Below are positions 1 to 6,001 of a stretch of 9,305 nucleotides of DNA, piece by piece. The position numbers were made by a program, and so were the translations under genes. Location of the stretch: positions 1 through 9,305 of the forward strand of contig CALGHE010000107.1 in assembly GCA_937915765.1 (NCBI GenBank), given 5' to 3'. The first letter of the stretch is position 1. Each line of letters begins with the position of its first letter. This stretch comes from an uncultured Bacteroidales bacterium. Lineage in GTDB: Bacteria; Bacteroidota; Bacteroidia; Bacteroidales; Paludibacteraceae. Under the pieces are notes generated by a model. That model did no database searches. It was not told the origin of the DNA and saw nothing but the letters and a program-made list of their open reading frames with translations.

Positions 1-264
1 CATGAGCGTGCGGCCGCGCTGAAAAATTTGGAGCGGAGGGCAAGGAGCGAAAAACAGTCGCAAATATTTATCGAGACGCCCTACCGCAACATGAAGATGA
101 TGCAGGACATACTGTCGGCGTGCCAGCCCAACACCCTGTTGTGCGTGGCGTGCGACATAACGCTCGAAAGCGAATATATAAAGACAAAGAGCGTGGGAGA
201 GTGGAAAAAGGAGAAGGCCCTGCCAGACCTGAACAAGCGCCCTTGCATCTTTATTTTATATTAA
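1..264 (+). CDS. RsmI-like SAM-dependent methyltransferase, C-terminal 87 residues (5' partial)
   Basis: The frame is open from the first base, so only the C-terminal end of the protein is present; its start lies outside the window. The visible segment IFIETPYRN, followed by LLCVACDITLESEYIKTK and a closing PCIFILY, matches, from my knowledge of the family, the C-terminus of the tetrapyrrole-methylase superfamily branch (COG0313, RsmI-like) found in Bacteroidota. These proteins are usually about 230 residues. RsmI itself 2'-O-methylates C1402 of 16S rRNA. Many Bacteroidota carry both a classical RsmI and this shorter relative, whose substrate I cannot name, so no symbol is given. The SAM-binding part is not visible. 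The gene ends 70 bases before the sigma-54 regulator, which has its own promoter-like box, so the two are probably separate units. A TTG at 28 is internal and is not a credible start. Confidence 0.82.
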   Translation, partial: HERAAALKNLERRARSEKQSQIFIETPYRNMKMMQDILSACQPNTLLCVACDITLESEYIKTKSVGEWKKEKALPDLNKRPCIFILY

Positions 265-274
265 TTGCAGAAAA

Positions 275-296
275 GGCGGCTAGTGTCGTTATTTTT
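275..296 (+). terminator. Weak candidate terminator after the methyltransferase gene
   Basis: Bases 275-280 can pair with 285-290 around the four-base loop TAGT, followed by A and five T (292-296). Three of the six pairs are G-U wobbles, so the stem is weak. It sits 10 bases after the stop codon, where a terminator would be expected. This is inferred from pairing only. Confidence 0.3.
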
Positions 297-299
297 CTC

Positions 300-318
300 T
301 ACTTTTGCATCAAAAGTA
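300..318 (+). promoter_or_regulatory. Bacteroidota -7 box inside a perfect 8-bp inverted repeat, upstream of the sigma-54 regulator
   Basis: TACTTTTG at 300-307 fits the Bacteroidota -7 consensus TAnnTTTG. The same eight bases recur as the reverse complement CAAAAGTA at 311-318, with only CAT between them. At the usual spacing for a -33 TTG (about 277-279) the sequence is CGG, so the -33 element is poor. A start of transcription near 314-320 would leave a leader of about 15-20 bases before the ATG at 335. The palindrome could be an operator, possibly for autoregulation by the downstream Fis-type protein. It could also be a chance consequence of the T-rich box. Confidence 0.55.
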
Positions 319-334
319 ACAAATTGTTTCGCAA

Positions 335-1600
335 ATGACTAACGCAGAACTTCAGCAGGTGAAAAACCGCTTTGGCATTATAGGCTCGTCTCAGGGACTG
401 AACAGGGCGATTGATGTTGCCGTGCAGGTGGCTTCGACCGATTTGTCTGTGCTTGTCACCGGCGAGAGCGGTGTCGGCAAGGAAATCTTTCCGCAGATTA
501 TACACAGCCATAGCGCCCGCAAGCACGGCACCTACATAGCCGTAAACTGCGGGGCGATTCCGGAAGGCACGATAGACTCCGAGCTGTTCGGGCACGAAAA
601 AGGCTCTTTCACCGGAGCGGTGTCGGACAGGAAAGGCTATTTTGAAGTGGCGGACGGAGGCACGATCTTCCTTGACGAGGTGGGCGAGCTGCCGCTGACA
701 ACGCAGGTGAGGCTTTTGCGTGTTCTGGAGGCTGGTGAGTTCATAAAGGTGGGCTCGTCTAAAGTGCAGAAGACTAACGTGAGGGTTGTGGCTGCAACTA
801 ACCTTGACATGCCGCGCGCCATTGCGGAGGGACGTTTCCGCGAAGACCTTTTTTACCGCCTGAACTCTGTGCCGATTTCTGTGCCTGCGCTAAGAGACAG
901 GAAAGAGGATATTCCGCTGCTCTTCAGGAAGTTTGCAAGCGATTTTGCGGAGAAGTACAAAATGCCGCCGGTCCGGCTCACAGAGGACGCATTGCCGGTC
1001 ATAATGAACTATGCGTGGAACGGAAACGTGCGCCAGCTGAAGAACATAACGGAGCAGATCTCTGTGCTGGAGTCTTCGCGCGAAATCACAGGAAGCACTC
1101 TGCTGACTTATCTTCCGCCAGTTCAGAATGATAATTACCTGCCAGTGCTGGCAAATTCTAAGTCGGGCGACAAATCATTCAGCAGCGAAAGGGAGATTCT
1201 TTATCAGGTCCTTTTTGACATGAAAAAGGATATGAACGACCTGAAAAAGCTGGTTCACGACATAATAAACAAGGAGAACATAGATGTGAGCACCATTGAT
1301 ATGGGCAAGTTCTCGCAACCTACGGTTTTCCCGTCTCACCCGGAAAACGGGGCGATTGTGCCTTCGTCGCAGGTCGTGACGGTGCCTTCTGTGCAGAGCG
1401 GAATTAATAAGATAAAAGAGAACGAGATAGAGGACACGGAAGAGTATGTGGAGGAGAATTGCTCGCTCGAAGATGTGGAAAAGGAGATGATTATCAAGGC
1501 GCTGGAGCGAAATAACAACAAACGCAAATATGCGGCGAGAGATCTGAAAATTTCTGAAAGGACGTTGTTCAGAAAGATAGAAAAATACGGATTAAAATGA
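335..1600 (+). CDS. Sigma-54-dependent AAA+ transcriptional activator with Fis-type HTH, no N-terminal sensor domain
   Basis: This protein should bind DNA upstream of RpoN promoters and use ATP hydrolysis to open the polymerase complex. The AAA+ domain begins almost at the N-terminus (about residues 14-260). It shows Walker A GESGVGKE at 43-50, the sigma-54-contacting loop GSFTGA at 90-95 (Ser replaces the usual Ala of GAFTGA), Walker B GGTIFLDE at 108-115, VVAATN at 151-156, the arginine-finger region RFREDLFYRL at 167-176, and the sensor II region WNGNVRQLKN at 228-237 (usually WPGNVREL). A low-complexity linker (about 262-375) leads to a Fis-type helix-turn-helix at 377-421 containing ARDLKISERTLFRKI. 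There is no receiver, GAF or PAS domain, so activity is probably set by expression, a partner or oligomeric state. The linker region 284-313 is helical and charged and could mediate contacts. The stop is 16 bases before lptE, so it likely leads that operon. The ATG at 335 fits the family start. Confidence 0.95.
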   Translation: MTNAELQQVKNRFGIIGSSQGLNRAIDVAVQVASTDLSVLVTGESGVGKEIFPQIIHSHSARKHGTYIAVNCGAIPEGTIDSELFGHEKGSFTGAVSDRKGYFEVADGGTIFLDEVGELPLTTQVRLLRVLEAGEFIKVGSSKVQKTNVRVVAATNLDMPRAIAEGRFREDLFYRLNSVPISVPALRDRKEDIPLLFRKFASDFAEKYKMPPVRLTEDALPVIMNYAWNGNVRQLKNITEQISVLESSREITGSTLLTYLPPVQNDNYLPVLANSKSGDKSFSSEREILYQVLFDMKKDMNDLKKLVHDIINKENIDVSTIDMGKFSQPTVFPSHPENGAIVPSSQVVTVPSVQSGINKIKENEIEDTEEYVEENCSLEDVEKEMIIKALERNNNKRKYAARDLKISERTLFRKIEKYGLK

Positions 1601-1616
1601 TTTTGACAATAATTAA

Positions 1617-2129
1617 ATGATGAAGAAGACTTTTTTTGCTCTGTTCTCACTGATGACGCTGGTCATGGCTTCGTGCGCGATTTCGTACAAGTTCAACGGC
1701 TCGTCTATTGACTATACAAAAATAAAGACGATTTCTATTGTCGATTTTCCGAATCAGGCGGCTCTTGTGTACCCGCCACTGGCGACAAACTTTAACGAAG
1801 CTCTGAAAGACGAATATTCGAGCAAGACGCGTCTGGTTTTTGTGCCGCAGAACGGCGACCTGCAGATCTCCGGTGAGATTGTGGGCTATAATCTTTCGCC
1901 GATGGCGGTAAGCTCGTCCGGAGAGTCCATGCGCACAAAACTGGAAATAACAGTGAATGTGAGGTTCGTGAACACTAAAAATCCTACAGAAGACTTCGAG
2001 GAGCGGTTCAGCGCATATCAGGAGTTCTCTAACGAGCAGACCATAGACCAAGTTCAGGAGGAACTTAACGAGCAGATTGTCAAGGAACTTATCAGCTTGA
2101 TATTTAACAGAACAGTGGCAAACTGGTAA
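1617..2129 (+). CDS. lptE: LptE-family outer-membrane lipoprotein
   Basis: LptE plugs the LptD beta-barrel and helps insert lipopolysaccharide into the outer leaflet of the outer membrane. The 170-residue product begins with a lipoprotein signal peptide: KK at 3-4, a hydrophobic stretch, then a lipobox ending MASC with the lipidated cysteine at 20. The mature part opens with AISYKFNGSSIDYTKIKTISI and continues FPNQAALVYPPLATNFNEAL, then a DLQISGEIVGY strand, which is the pattern of the Bacteroidota LptE family as I know it. Length is normal for that family. Two ATG codons stand in tandem (1617 and 1620); the choice does not change the lipobox. It lies 16 bases after the sigma-54 regulator and 11 bases before the next gene, so co-transcription is likely. 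Sequence divergence between Bacteroidota LptE and E. coli LptE is large, so function rests on family assignment. Confidence 0.85.
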   Translation: MMKKTFFALFSLMTLVMASCAISYKFNGSSIDYTKIKTISIVDFPNQAALVYPPLATNFNEALKDEYSSKTRLVFVPQNGDLQISGEIVGYNLSPMAVSSSGESMRTKLEITVNVRFVNTKNPTEDFEERFSAYQEFSNEQTIDQVQEELNEQIVKELISLIFNRTVANW

Positions 2130-2140
2130 TAAGCGAAGAG

Positions 2141-2863
2141 GTGACAAGAGACGAGTTGAGATATATAATGAGCAGTCCTCAGAAGGTGGGCAAGGAACAT
2201 ATTTTTGATTTGAAAGAGTATGTCTCCGAGTTCCCTTATGTCTCTATATTCAGGCTTTTGTATCTGAAAGGGCTTGAAAATCAGGATGACATACGTTTCT
2301 CTTCCGAACTTAGGCATGCGGCGCTTTATGTGCAGGACAGAAAGGCGTTGCGGACGCTGATGGAGCTGAAGGACGTCCGGGAAGAGGCGGCGGTGAAAGA
2401 GGCGAGTTCGGCAGTGCCCAAAGCGAATGCGAGGCCAAAGAGAGATGCTGAGGCGGACCCGCTTGCTGTAGTTCCGGCCTTTGACATAGCTAAGGAACTT
2501 GAGGTGGACGACGAGCCGATTGAGGACCTCTCGGAGCTGGCTAAGTTTATTAACCGGAAGCCCAAAAAGATGAAGCACCAGTCGCTGATAGACAATTTCA
2601 TACAGGCGAGCGAGACAGAAAGCTTTACAACATCTATAAAAAGCAACAGTGGCGAATCTGTTGTGCCGCAAGTGCAAGAGAGCAAGGCGGTGGGCGAGTC
2701 CGAAGAGTTTCTTACGGAAACTTTGGCAAAAATTTACATCAAACAGCGAAAATTTGAGAGCGCCATCAAAATTTTCAGGAAATTATGTTTGAAAAATCCA
2801 GAAAAAAGTATTTACTTTGCAGACCAAATCAGATTTCTGGAGAAGCTGGTTGAAAATTTATAA
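2141..2863 (+). CDS. TPR-like cytosolic protein of unknown function between lptE and secG
   Basis: This is a 240-residue soluble protein with no signal peptide or membrane segment. Residues 1-80 form a helical domain with FPYVSIFRLLYLKGL at 31-45 and ELRHAALYVQDRKAL at 56-70. Residues 82-185 are a charged, low-complexity linker. Residues 187-240 hold one TPR-like helical hairpin: FLTETLAKIYIKQRKFESAI, then IFRKLCLKNPEKSIYFADQI. I recall related Bacteroidales proteins in the same position between lptE and secG, annotated as hypothetical or TPR proteins; none has a function I can state. GTG at 2141 is chosen as the start because the N-terminal helical domain seems to begin there in relatives. 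An ATG at 2168 would drop nine residues. The position suggests a link to envelope assembly or secretion, but this is guilt by association only. Confidence 0.8.
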   Translation: MTRDELRYIMSSPQKVGKEHIFDLKEYVSEFPYVSIFRLLYLKGLENQDDIRFSSELRHAALYVQDRKALRTLMELKDVREEAAVKEASSAVPKANARPKRDAEADPLAVVPAFDIAKELEVDDEPIEDLSELAKFINRKPKKMKHQSLIDNFIQASETESFTTSIKSNSGESVVPQVQESKAVGESEEFLTETLAKIYIKQRKFESAIKIFRKLCLKNPEKSIYFADQIRFLEKLVENL

Positions 2864-2877
2864 AAAAAATATTAAAA

Positions 2878-3189
2878 ATGGTTTATACAGTTATTACAAT
2901 TCTGATTCTAATCGTGTCAGTTCTTTTGATCGGTGTAGTGCTAATTCAGAACTCAAAGGGCGGCGGTCTTGCTTCCTCTTTTTCAGCACAGAACCAGATT
3001 ATGGGTGTGAAGAAGACTACAGACTTTGTAGAAAAAGCAACATGGGTTTTGATTTCAGTTGTTGTTTTTCTTAGTGTTGTCTCTTTTGCTTTCAAGGATG
3101 AGGGTAAAGAGAATGCAGGTGAGGAAATCGAAGTTATCGATTTGCCGCCAACAGCAGCGCCTCAGGACTTTGGCACTCAGGCTGAGTAA
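2878..3189 (+). CDS. secG: Preprotein translocase subunit SecG
   Basis: SecG is the small inner-membrane subunit that joins SecY and SecE and assists SecA-driven protein export. The 103-residue product has the expected two membrane segments, about 2-22 and 54-72. They are linked by the signature QNSKGGGL at 24-31 and a short cytosolic loop, SSFSAQNQIMGVKKTTDFVEK. After TM2 comes an acidic, proline-containing tail of about 30 residues (DEGKENAGEEIEVIDLPPTA), longer than the minimum needed for SecG. The ATG at 2878 follows a very A-rich leader 14 bases after the preceding stop, typical of Bacteroidota translation starts. It is the last gene before a strong terminator, so it closes the sigma-54 regulator / lptE / TPR cluster. 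Confidence 0.95.
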   Translation: MVYTVITILILIVSVLLIGVVLIQNSKGGGLASSFSAQNQIMGVKKTTDFVEKATWVLISVVVFLSVVSFAFKDEGKENAGEEIEVIDLPPTAAPQDFGTQAE

Positions 3190-3216
3190 TTTTGGAAATA
3201 ATATATTTATTTAGGC

Positions 3217-3243
3217 AGAGAGCCTTTATGGCTCTCTTTTTCT
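3217..3243 (+). terminator. Intrinsic terminator after secG
   Basis: AGAGAGCC (3217-3224) pairs perfectly with GGCTCTCT (3230-3237) around the five-base loop TTTAT. The T-run starts within the stem end and continues to about 3241. It lies 28 bases after the secG stop. The T-tract is on the + strand side only, so it should stop rightward transcription and separate the envelope cluster from the efflux pump gene. Confidence 0.85.
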
Positions 3244-3264
3244 GTTGGTCATATTTTATAAGTT

Positions 3265-4617
3265 ATGCTCTGTTGGTTACGTGGATACGTGCCTTTCTAT
3301 AAGAGAAATCTCAGGCTGGCGTATCCGGTCATGCTTTCTCAGTTAGGGCAGGTGGTGGTGATGCTGGCGGATTCTATGATGGTGGGGCGGTTAGGCAAGG
3401 TGGAACTTGCCGCGGTGTCGTTCGCCAACGCTATCGTCATGATTGGAATGCTCTTCGTGCTTGGTATCTCTTTCGGCTCCACTCCGCTCGTGGGAGCCGA
3501 TTATGTGAATGGTAATCACAGAAAGTCAGCGGCTACATTCCAGAACTCTTTTCTGCTGAACTTGTTCTCGGCTCTGTTTGTGTGTTCTGTGCTGCTTGGC
3601 GTCTCTTTGTTCATGGACCGTATGGGGCAGGAAGAGAGCGTGTGCAGGCTTGCCGTGCCGTATTACCGCATTGTGGTGGTCTCGTTGTTTCCGCTTATGA
3701 TCTTTCAGGCGTTCAAGCAGTTTATGGAGGGTGTGGGCGATACGGAAAAAGCCATGCTTATAACAATAGTGGCTAATGTGTTCAATATTGTATTTAATTA
3801 TCTGCTTATATTTGGAGAGTTCGGGTTCCCGAAACTGGGCGTGGATGGTGCCGGATGGGCTACGCTCATCTCAAGGCTGATGATGCCTTTCATGTTTTTG
3901 TTCGTGTTCTGGAAAAATAAATCATTGTTCAGATATTTCTATTTTTTTAATTATAAAGTCTTCAGCAAGAGCAGGTTGCTTTTGCTTGGCAGCGTTGGGC
4001 TGCCTATTGGGCTGCAGATGCTCATCGAAGGTTTCACGTTCAGCATGTCGGCAGTGATGGTCGGCTGGTTTGGCTCTGAAATGCTTTCCGGTCATCAGAT
4101 TGCATGGAACATCTCGTCTATGACGTTCATGGTGACGTGCGGCATCTCTTCGGCTACTACAATAAGGGTGAGCCACCAGCTGGGGATGAAAGACTATCTT
4201 TCTCTTCGGAAGGCCGGGTTTGCGTCAATGCATCTCAGCGCTTTTTTCAGCTTGGTGATGGCTGCGCTGATTGTGCTGTTCAGATATGAGATAGCGGCCC
4301 TCTTCATAGATAATGCCGCTGTGATTGAGATTGGGGCGGAACTGCTTGTGCTTGTGGCGGTTTATCAGCTTGCCGATGGGCTGCAGTGTGTCTCCTTAGG
4401 GGCTTTGCGCGGTTTGGCGGATGTGAGGGGCCCGATGGTAATCGCAACTATATGCTACATTCTCGTTAATCTCCCTATCGCGTATGTGCTTGGAGAAGTG
4501 TGCGGATTTAAGGCGGCCGGAGTTTGGACTGGCTTTATTTTTGGGCTTAATCTGGCTGCGGTCTTGCTTGTTTACAGGTTTGTGAGCAAGTCAAGGCAGC
4601 TTCTTAAGGCTAATTAA
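3265..4617 (+). CDS. norM: MATE-family multidrug/cation efflux transporter, NorM type
   Basis: This inner-membrane antiporter should expel cationic drugs, dyes or metabolites in exchange for Na+ or H+. The 450-residue product has about twelve hydrophobic segments in two homologous halves. The first signature is PVMLSQLGQVVVMLADSMMV at 21-40, followed by GRLG. Three acidic residues line up in number with the key cation-site residues known for Vibrio cholerae NorM: D36, E255 (in QMLIEGFTFS) and D371 (in YQLADGLQCVSLGALRG). The second-half motif SGHQIAWN at 275-282 is also typical. Length is normal and I see no frameshift. It begins only about 21 bases after the secG terminator and has no recognisable TAnnTTTG box of its own, so its transcription is unclear. 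Substrate cannot be told from sequence; the symbol marks the subfamily, not a proven ortholog. Confidence 0.92.
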   Translation: MLCWLRGYVPFYKRNLRLAYPVMLSQLGQVVVMLADSMMVGRLGKVELAAVSFANAIVMIGMLFVLGISFGSTPLVGADYVNGNHRKSAATFQNSFLLNLFSALFVCSVLLGVSLFMDRMGQEESVCRLAVPYYRIVVVSLFPLMIFQAFKQFMEGVGDTEKAMLITIVANVFNIVFNYLLIFGEFGFPKLGVDGAGWATLISRLMMPFMFLFVFWKNKSLFRYFYFFNYKVFSKSRLLLLGSVGLPIGLQMLIEGFTFSMSAVMVGWFGSEMLSGHQIAWNISSMTFMVTCGISSATTIRVSHQLGMKDYLSLRKAGFASMHLSAFFSLVMAALIVLFRYEIAALFIDNAAVIEIGAELLVLVAVYQLADGLQCVSLGALRGLADVRGPMVIATICYILVNLPIAYVLGEVCGFKAAGVWTGFIFGLNLAAVLLVYRFVSKSRQLLKAN

Positions 4618-4644
4618 ATGAAAAATGATGGAGATTTATTTGCT

Positions 4645-4663
4645 GGCAGCTCGTGCTGCTTTA
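4645..4663 (+). terminator. Weak candidate terminator after the MATE gene
   Basis: GCAGC (4646-4650) pairs with GCTGC (4655-4659) around TCGT, with a possible extra G-U pair (4645/4660), followed by only TTT before A. The stem is short and the T-run poor, so it may be inefficient or a chance hairpin. Its position 28 bases after the MATE stop is suitable. Confidence 0.28.
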
Positions 4664-4752
4664 AAGGGGATTTGCGCGCGAATTTCGCTGACGGCACGCT
4701 TGTTACTTAAAAATGATTAGAAGACAGAGCCTTTTTTACCTAAAATGGGTGA

Positions 4753-4783
4753 TTGTGCGCAATTTTTTAGCGGAGTACTTTTG
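4753..4783 (+). promoter_or_regulatory. Bacteroidota-type promoter for the porin-feoAB operon
   Basis: TTG at 4753-4755 and TACTTTTG at 4776-4783 are separated by 20 bases, matching the -33 TTG / -7 TAnnTTTG arrangement of the main Bacteroidota sigma factor. Transcription would begin near 4790-4796, giving a leader of about 20-27 bases before the porin ATG at 4817. I see no convincing Fur or DtxR box around it. AATGATTAG at 4712-4720 resembles half of a Fur site only loosely. Confidence 0.7.
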
Positions 4784-4816
4784 CGGTATAATTAACAATG
4801 CACAAATTTTAGGTTT

Positions 4817-5962
4817 ATGAAGTATTTACACAGTAGTTGTATTAAAGTTGTTTTTAGGTATGCTTTTTTTGTTGCGGCAGGCTTGTCACTATCCGCAAAC
4901 TCTTTTTCTCAGGAGCAAGCCGGAGAGCCTCCGTTGAAGTTTGAAGCTTCTTATGTGGGTGATGTGGTAGGGAATCTTCGAGGGGGGATAAAGACCGGAG
5001 CTAAGTATCTTGGACTTGCAAATATGGCGATGTCTGTCAATACGGAGAATGCGGGCTGGTGGCGAGGCGGAGAGTTCTTTGTGAAGGGCGCAAGCACTCA
5101 TGGGTCGTCTCCGACAGAAAGGCTGGTGGGCGATTTTCAGACGCTTTCTAACATTGACGGCGGAAATCATACGTTCCTGTTTGAGCTTTGGTACAAGCAG
5201 GCGATTGGCAATGTGGAGCTGAAGTTTGGTCTGCAAGACCTGAATGCCGAATTTGCAAATAGCGACAATGGAGCTTTGTTCATAAATAGTTCGTTCGGAA
5301 TTCCTTCTGTAATTCCGGACAATGTGCCGGCGCCAGTTTTCCCTCTTACGGCTGTGGGGCTTTCGTTGCAGTGGAACGTTACGGAGTTTCTTGGCTGGAA
5401 AGGTATTGTGTATGGCGGACAGGTGTATGATTTTGACGATAACGAATATAATGTCAGATGGAACATAAATCCGAACGACGGTGTTCTTGCTGTGACTGAG
5501 TTTAATATAACGCCAGAGTGCGGCTCGACGTGTGTTTATAAAGTCGGCGGATATTATTTTGACAATGGTTCCGATTCTGACGATGATTATAATTACGGCT
5601 TCTATTTTATTGGAGACCAGACGTTGTGGAGCGGAGGGAGTAAAAGGCTTGACCTTTTTGCCCAGGCGGCCGTTAGTCCGAAAAACAGGAACTGCCACAA
5701 TTATTACTTGGGCGGAGGTCTGAATCTTTACGGGCTTTTTGACAAGAGGGGTGAGAACTGCCTTGGCTTGGCGGTGGGGCATGCTGGGTTTGATGATTCG
5801 GAGTTCAGGCACGAAACTGTGATTGAAGCCTGCTACAAGGCGGCGTTTCTTGAACATTTTTATCTGCAGCCTGACTTGCAGTACATAATTTCGCCGGCTG
5901 GTGGAGAGACGGACGCGCGCAACGCGTTTGCGGCCATACTGCGTTTTGGAGTTGAGTTTTAA
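4817..5962 (+). CDS. OprB-family outer-membrane porin (carbohydrate-selective porin family), Feo-linked
   Basis: This is a 381-residue outer-membrane beta-barrel protein. A signal peptide covers about residues 1-31 (hydrophobic FFVAAGLSLSA, likely cleavage near SFS/QE). Family hallmarks are GLQDLNAEFA at 138-147, LFINSSFGIP at 154-163, FPLTAVGL at 175-182 and, near the end, YLQPDLQYIISP at 349-360. The protein ends in phenylalanine (FGVEF), the usual C-terminal signal for barrel assembly. OprB proteins form diffusion channels, classically for sugars; some cyanobacterial relatives have been linked to inorganic iron uptake. It is the first gene after a good promoter and lies 39 bases upstream of feoAB, so Fe2+ entry is a reasonable inference. 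Two acidic patches (DFDDNE at 205-210; DNGSDSDDD at 249-257) look like loop sequences. Five cysteines in the mature protein (235, 239, 293, 315, 339) are unusual for a porin. No sugar-utilisation genes are nearby. Confidence 0.85.
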   Translation: MKYLHSSCIKVVFRYAFFVAAGLSLSANSFSQEQAGEPPLKFEASYVGDVVGNLRGGIKTGAKYLGLANMAMSVNTENAGWWRGGEFFVKGASTHGSSPTERLVGDFQTLSNIDGGNHTFLFELWYKQAIGNVELKFGLQDLNAEFANSDNGALFINSSFGIPSVIPDNVPAPVFPLTAVGLSLQWNVTEFLGWKGIVYGGQVYDFDDNEYNVRWNINPNDGVLAVTEFNITPECGSTCVYKVGGYYFDNGSDSDDDYNYGFYFIGDQTLWSGGSKRLDLFAQAAVSPKNRNCHNYYLGGGLNLYGLFDKRGENCLGLAVGHAGFDDSEFRHETVIEACYKAAFLEHFYLQPDLQYIISPAGGETDARNAFAAILRFGVEF

Positions 5963-5963
5963 G

Positions 5964-5983
5964 GCAGGTTCTGCAATTTTTTT
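5964..5983 (+). promoter_or_regulatory. Mini-hairpin plus T-run between porin and feoAB (possible attenuator)
   Basis: GCAG (5964-5967) pairs with CTGC (5971-5974) around GTT, followed by AA and seven or more T. A four-pair stem is too short for an efficient terminator, but it may partly stop transcripts and so make more porin than FeoAB. Inferred from pairing only. Confidence 0.25.
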
Positions 5984-6001
5984 GAAGAAAATTTTAAATT
6001 G

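Noticed and set aside
3172..3188. TGGCAC at the end of secG as a sigma-54 site
   Set aside because: No TTGC follows at the right distance, and it lies within the coding region just ahead of the terminator.
4644..4659. TGGCAGC...GCTGC as a sigma-54 -24/-12 promoter for the porin operon
   Set aside because: The GC element is one base off the required spacing and the TT before it is missing. The sequence is better explained as a small hairpin, and a housekeeping promoter lies downstream.
4712..4730. Fur box upstream of the porin-Feo operon
   Set aside because: Only AATGATTAG resembles part of a Fur site; there is no second half or palindrome, so control by Fur or DtxR cannot be claimed.
4713..4820. 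35-codon + strand ORF ending on the porin start codon (ATGA overlap)
   Set aside because: It runs through the well-formed promoter at 4753-4783, so a porin transcript would not contain its start. Probably chance.
4889..5857. 322-codon open frame on the - strand opposite the porin
   Set aside because: It mirrors a clear OprB-family gene; its product is rich in Arg, His and Ile without domain motifs or a promoter, as expected of an antisense shadow frame.
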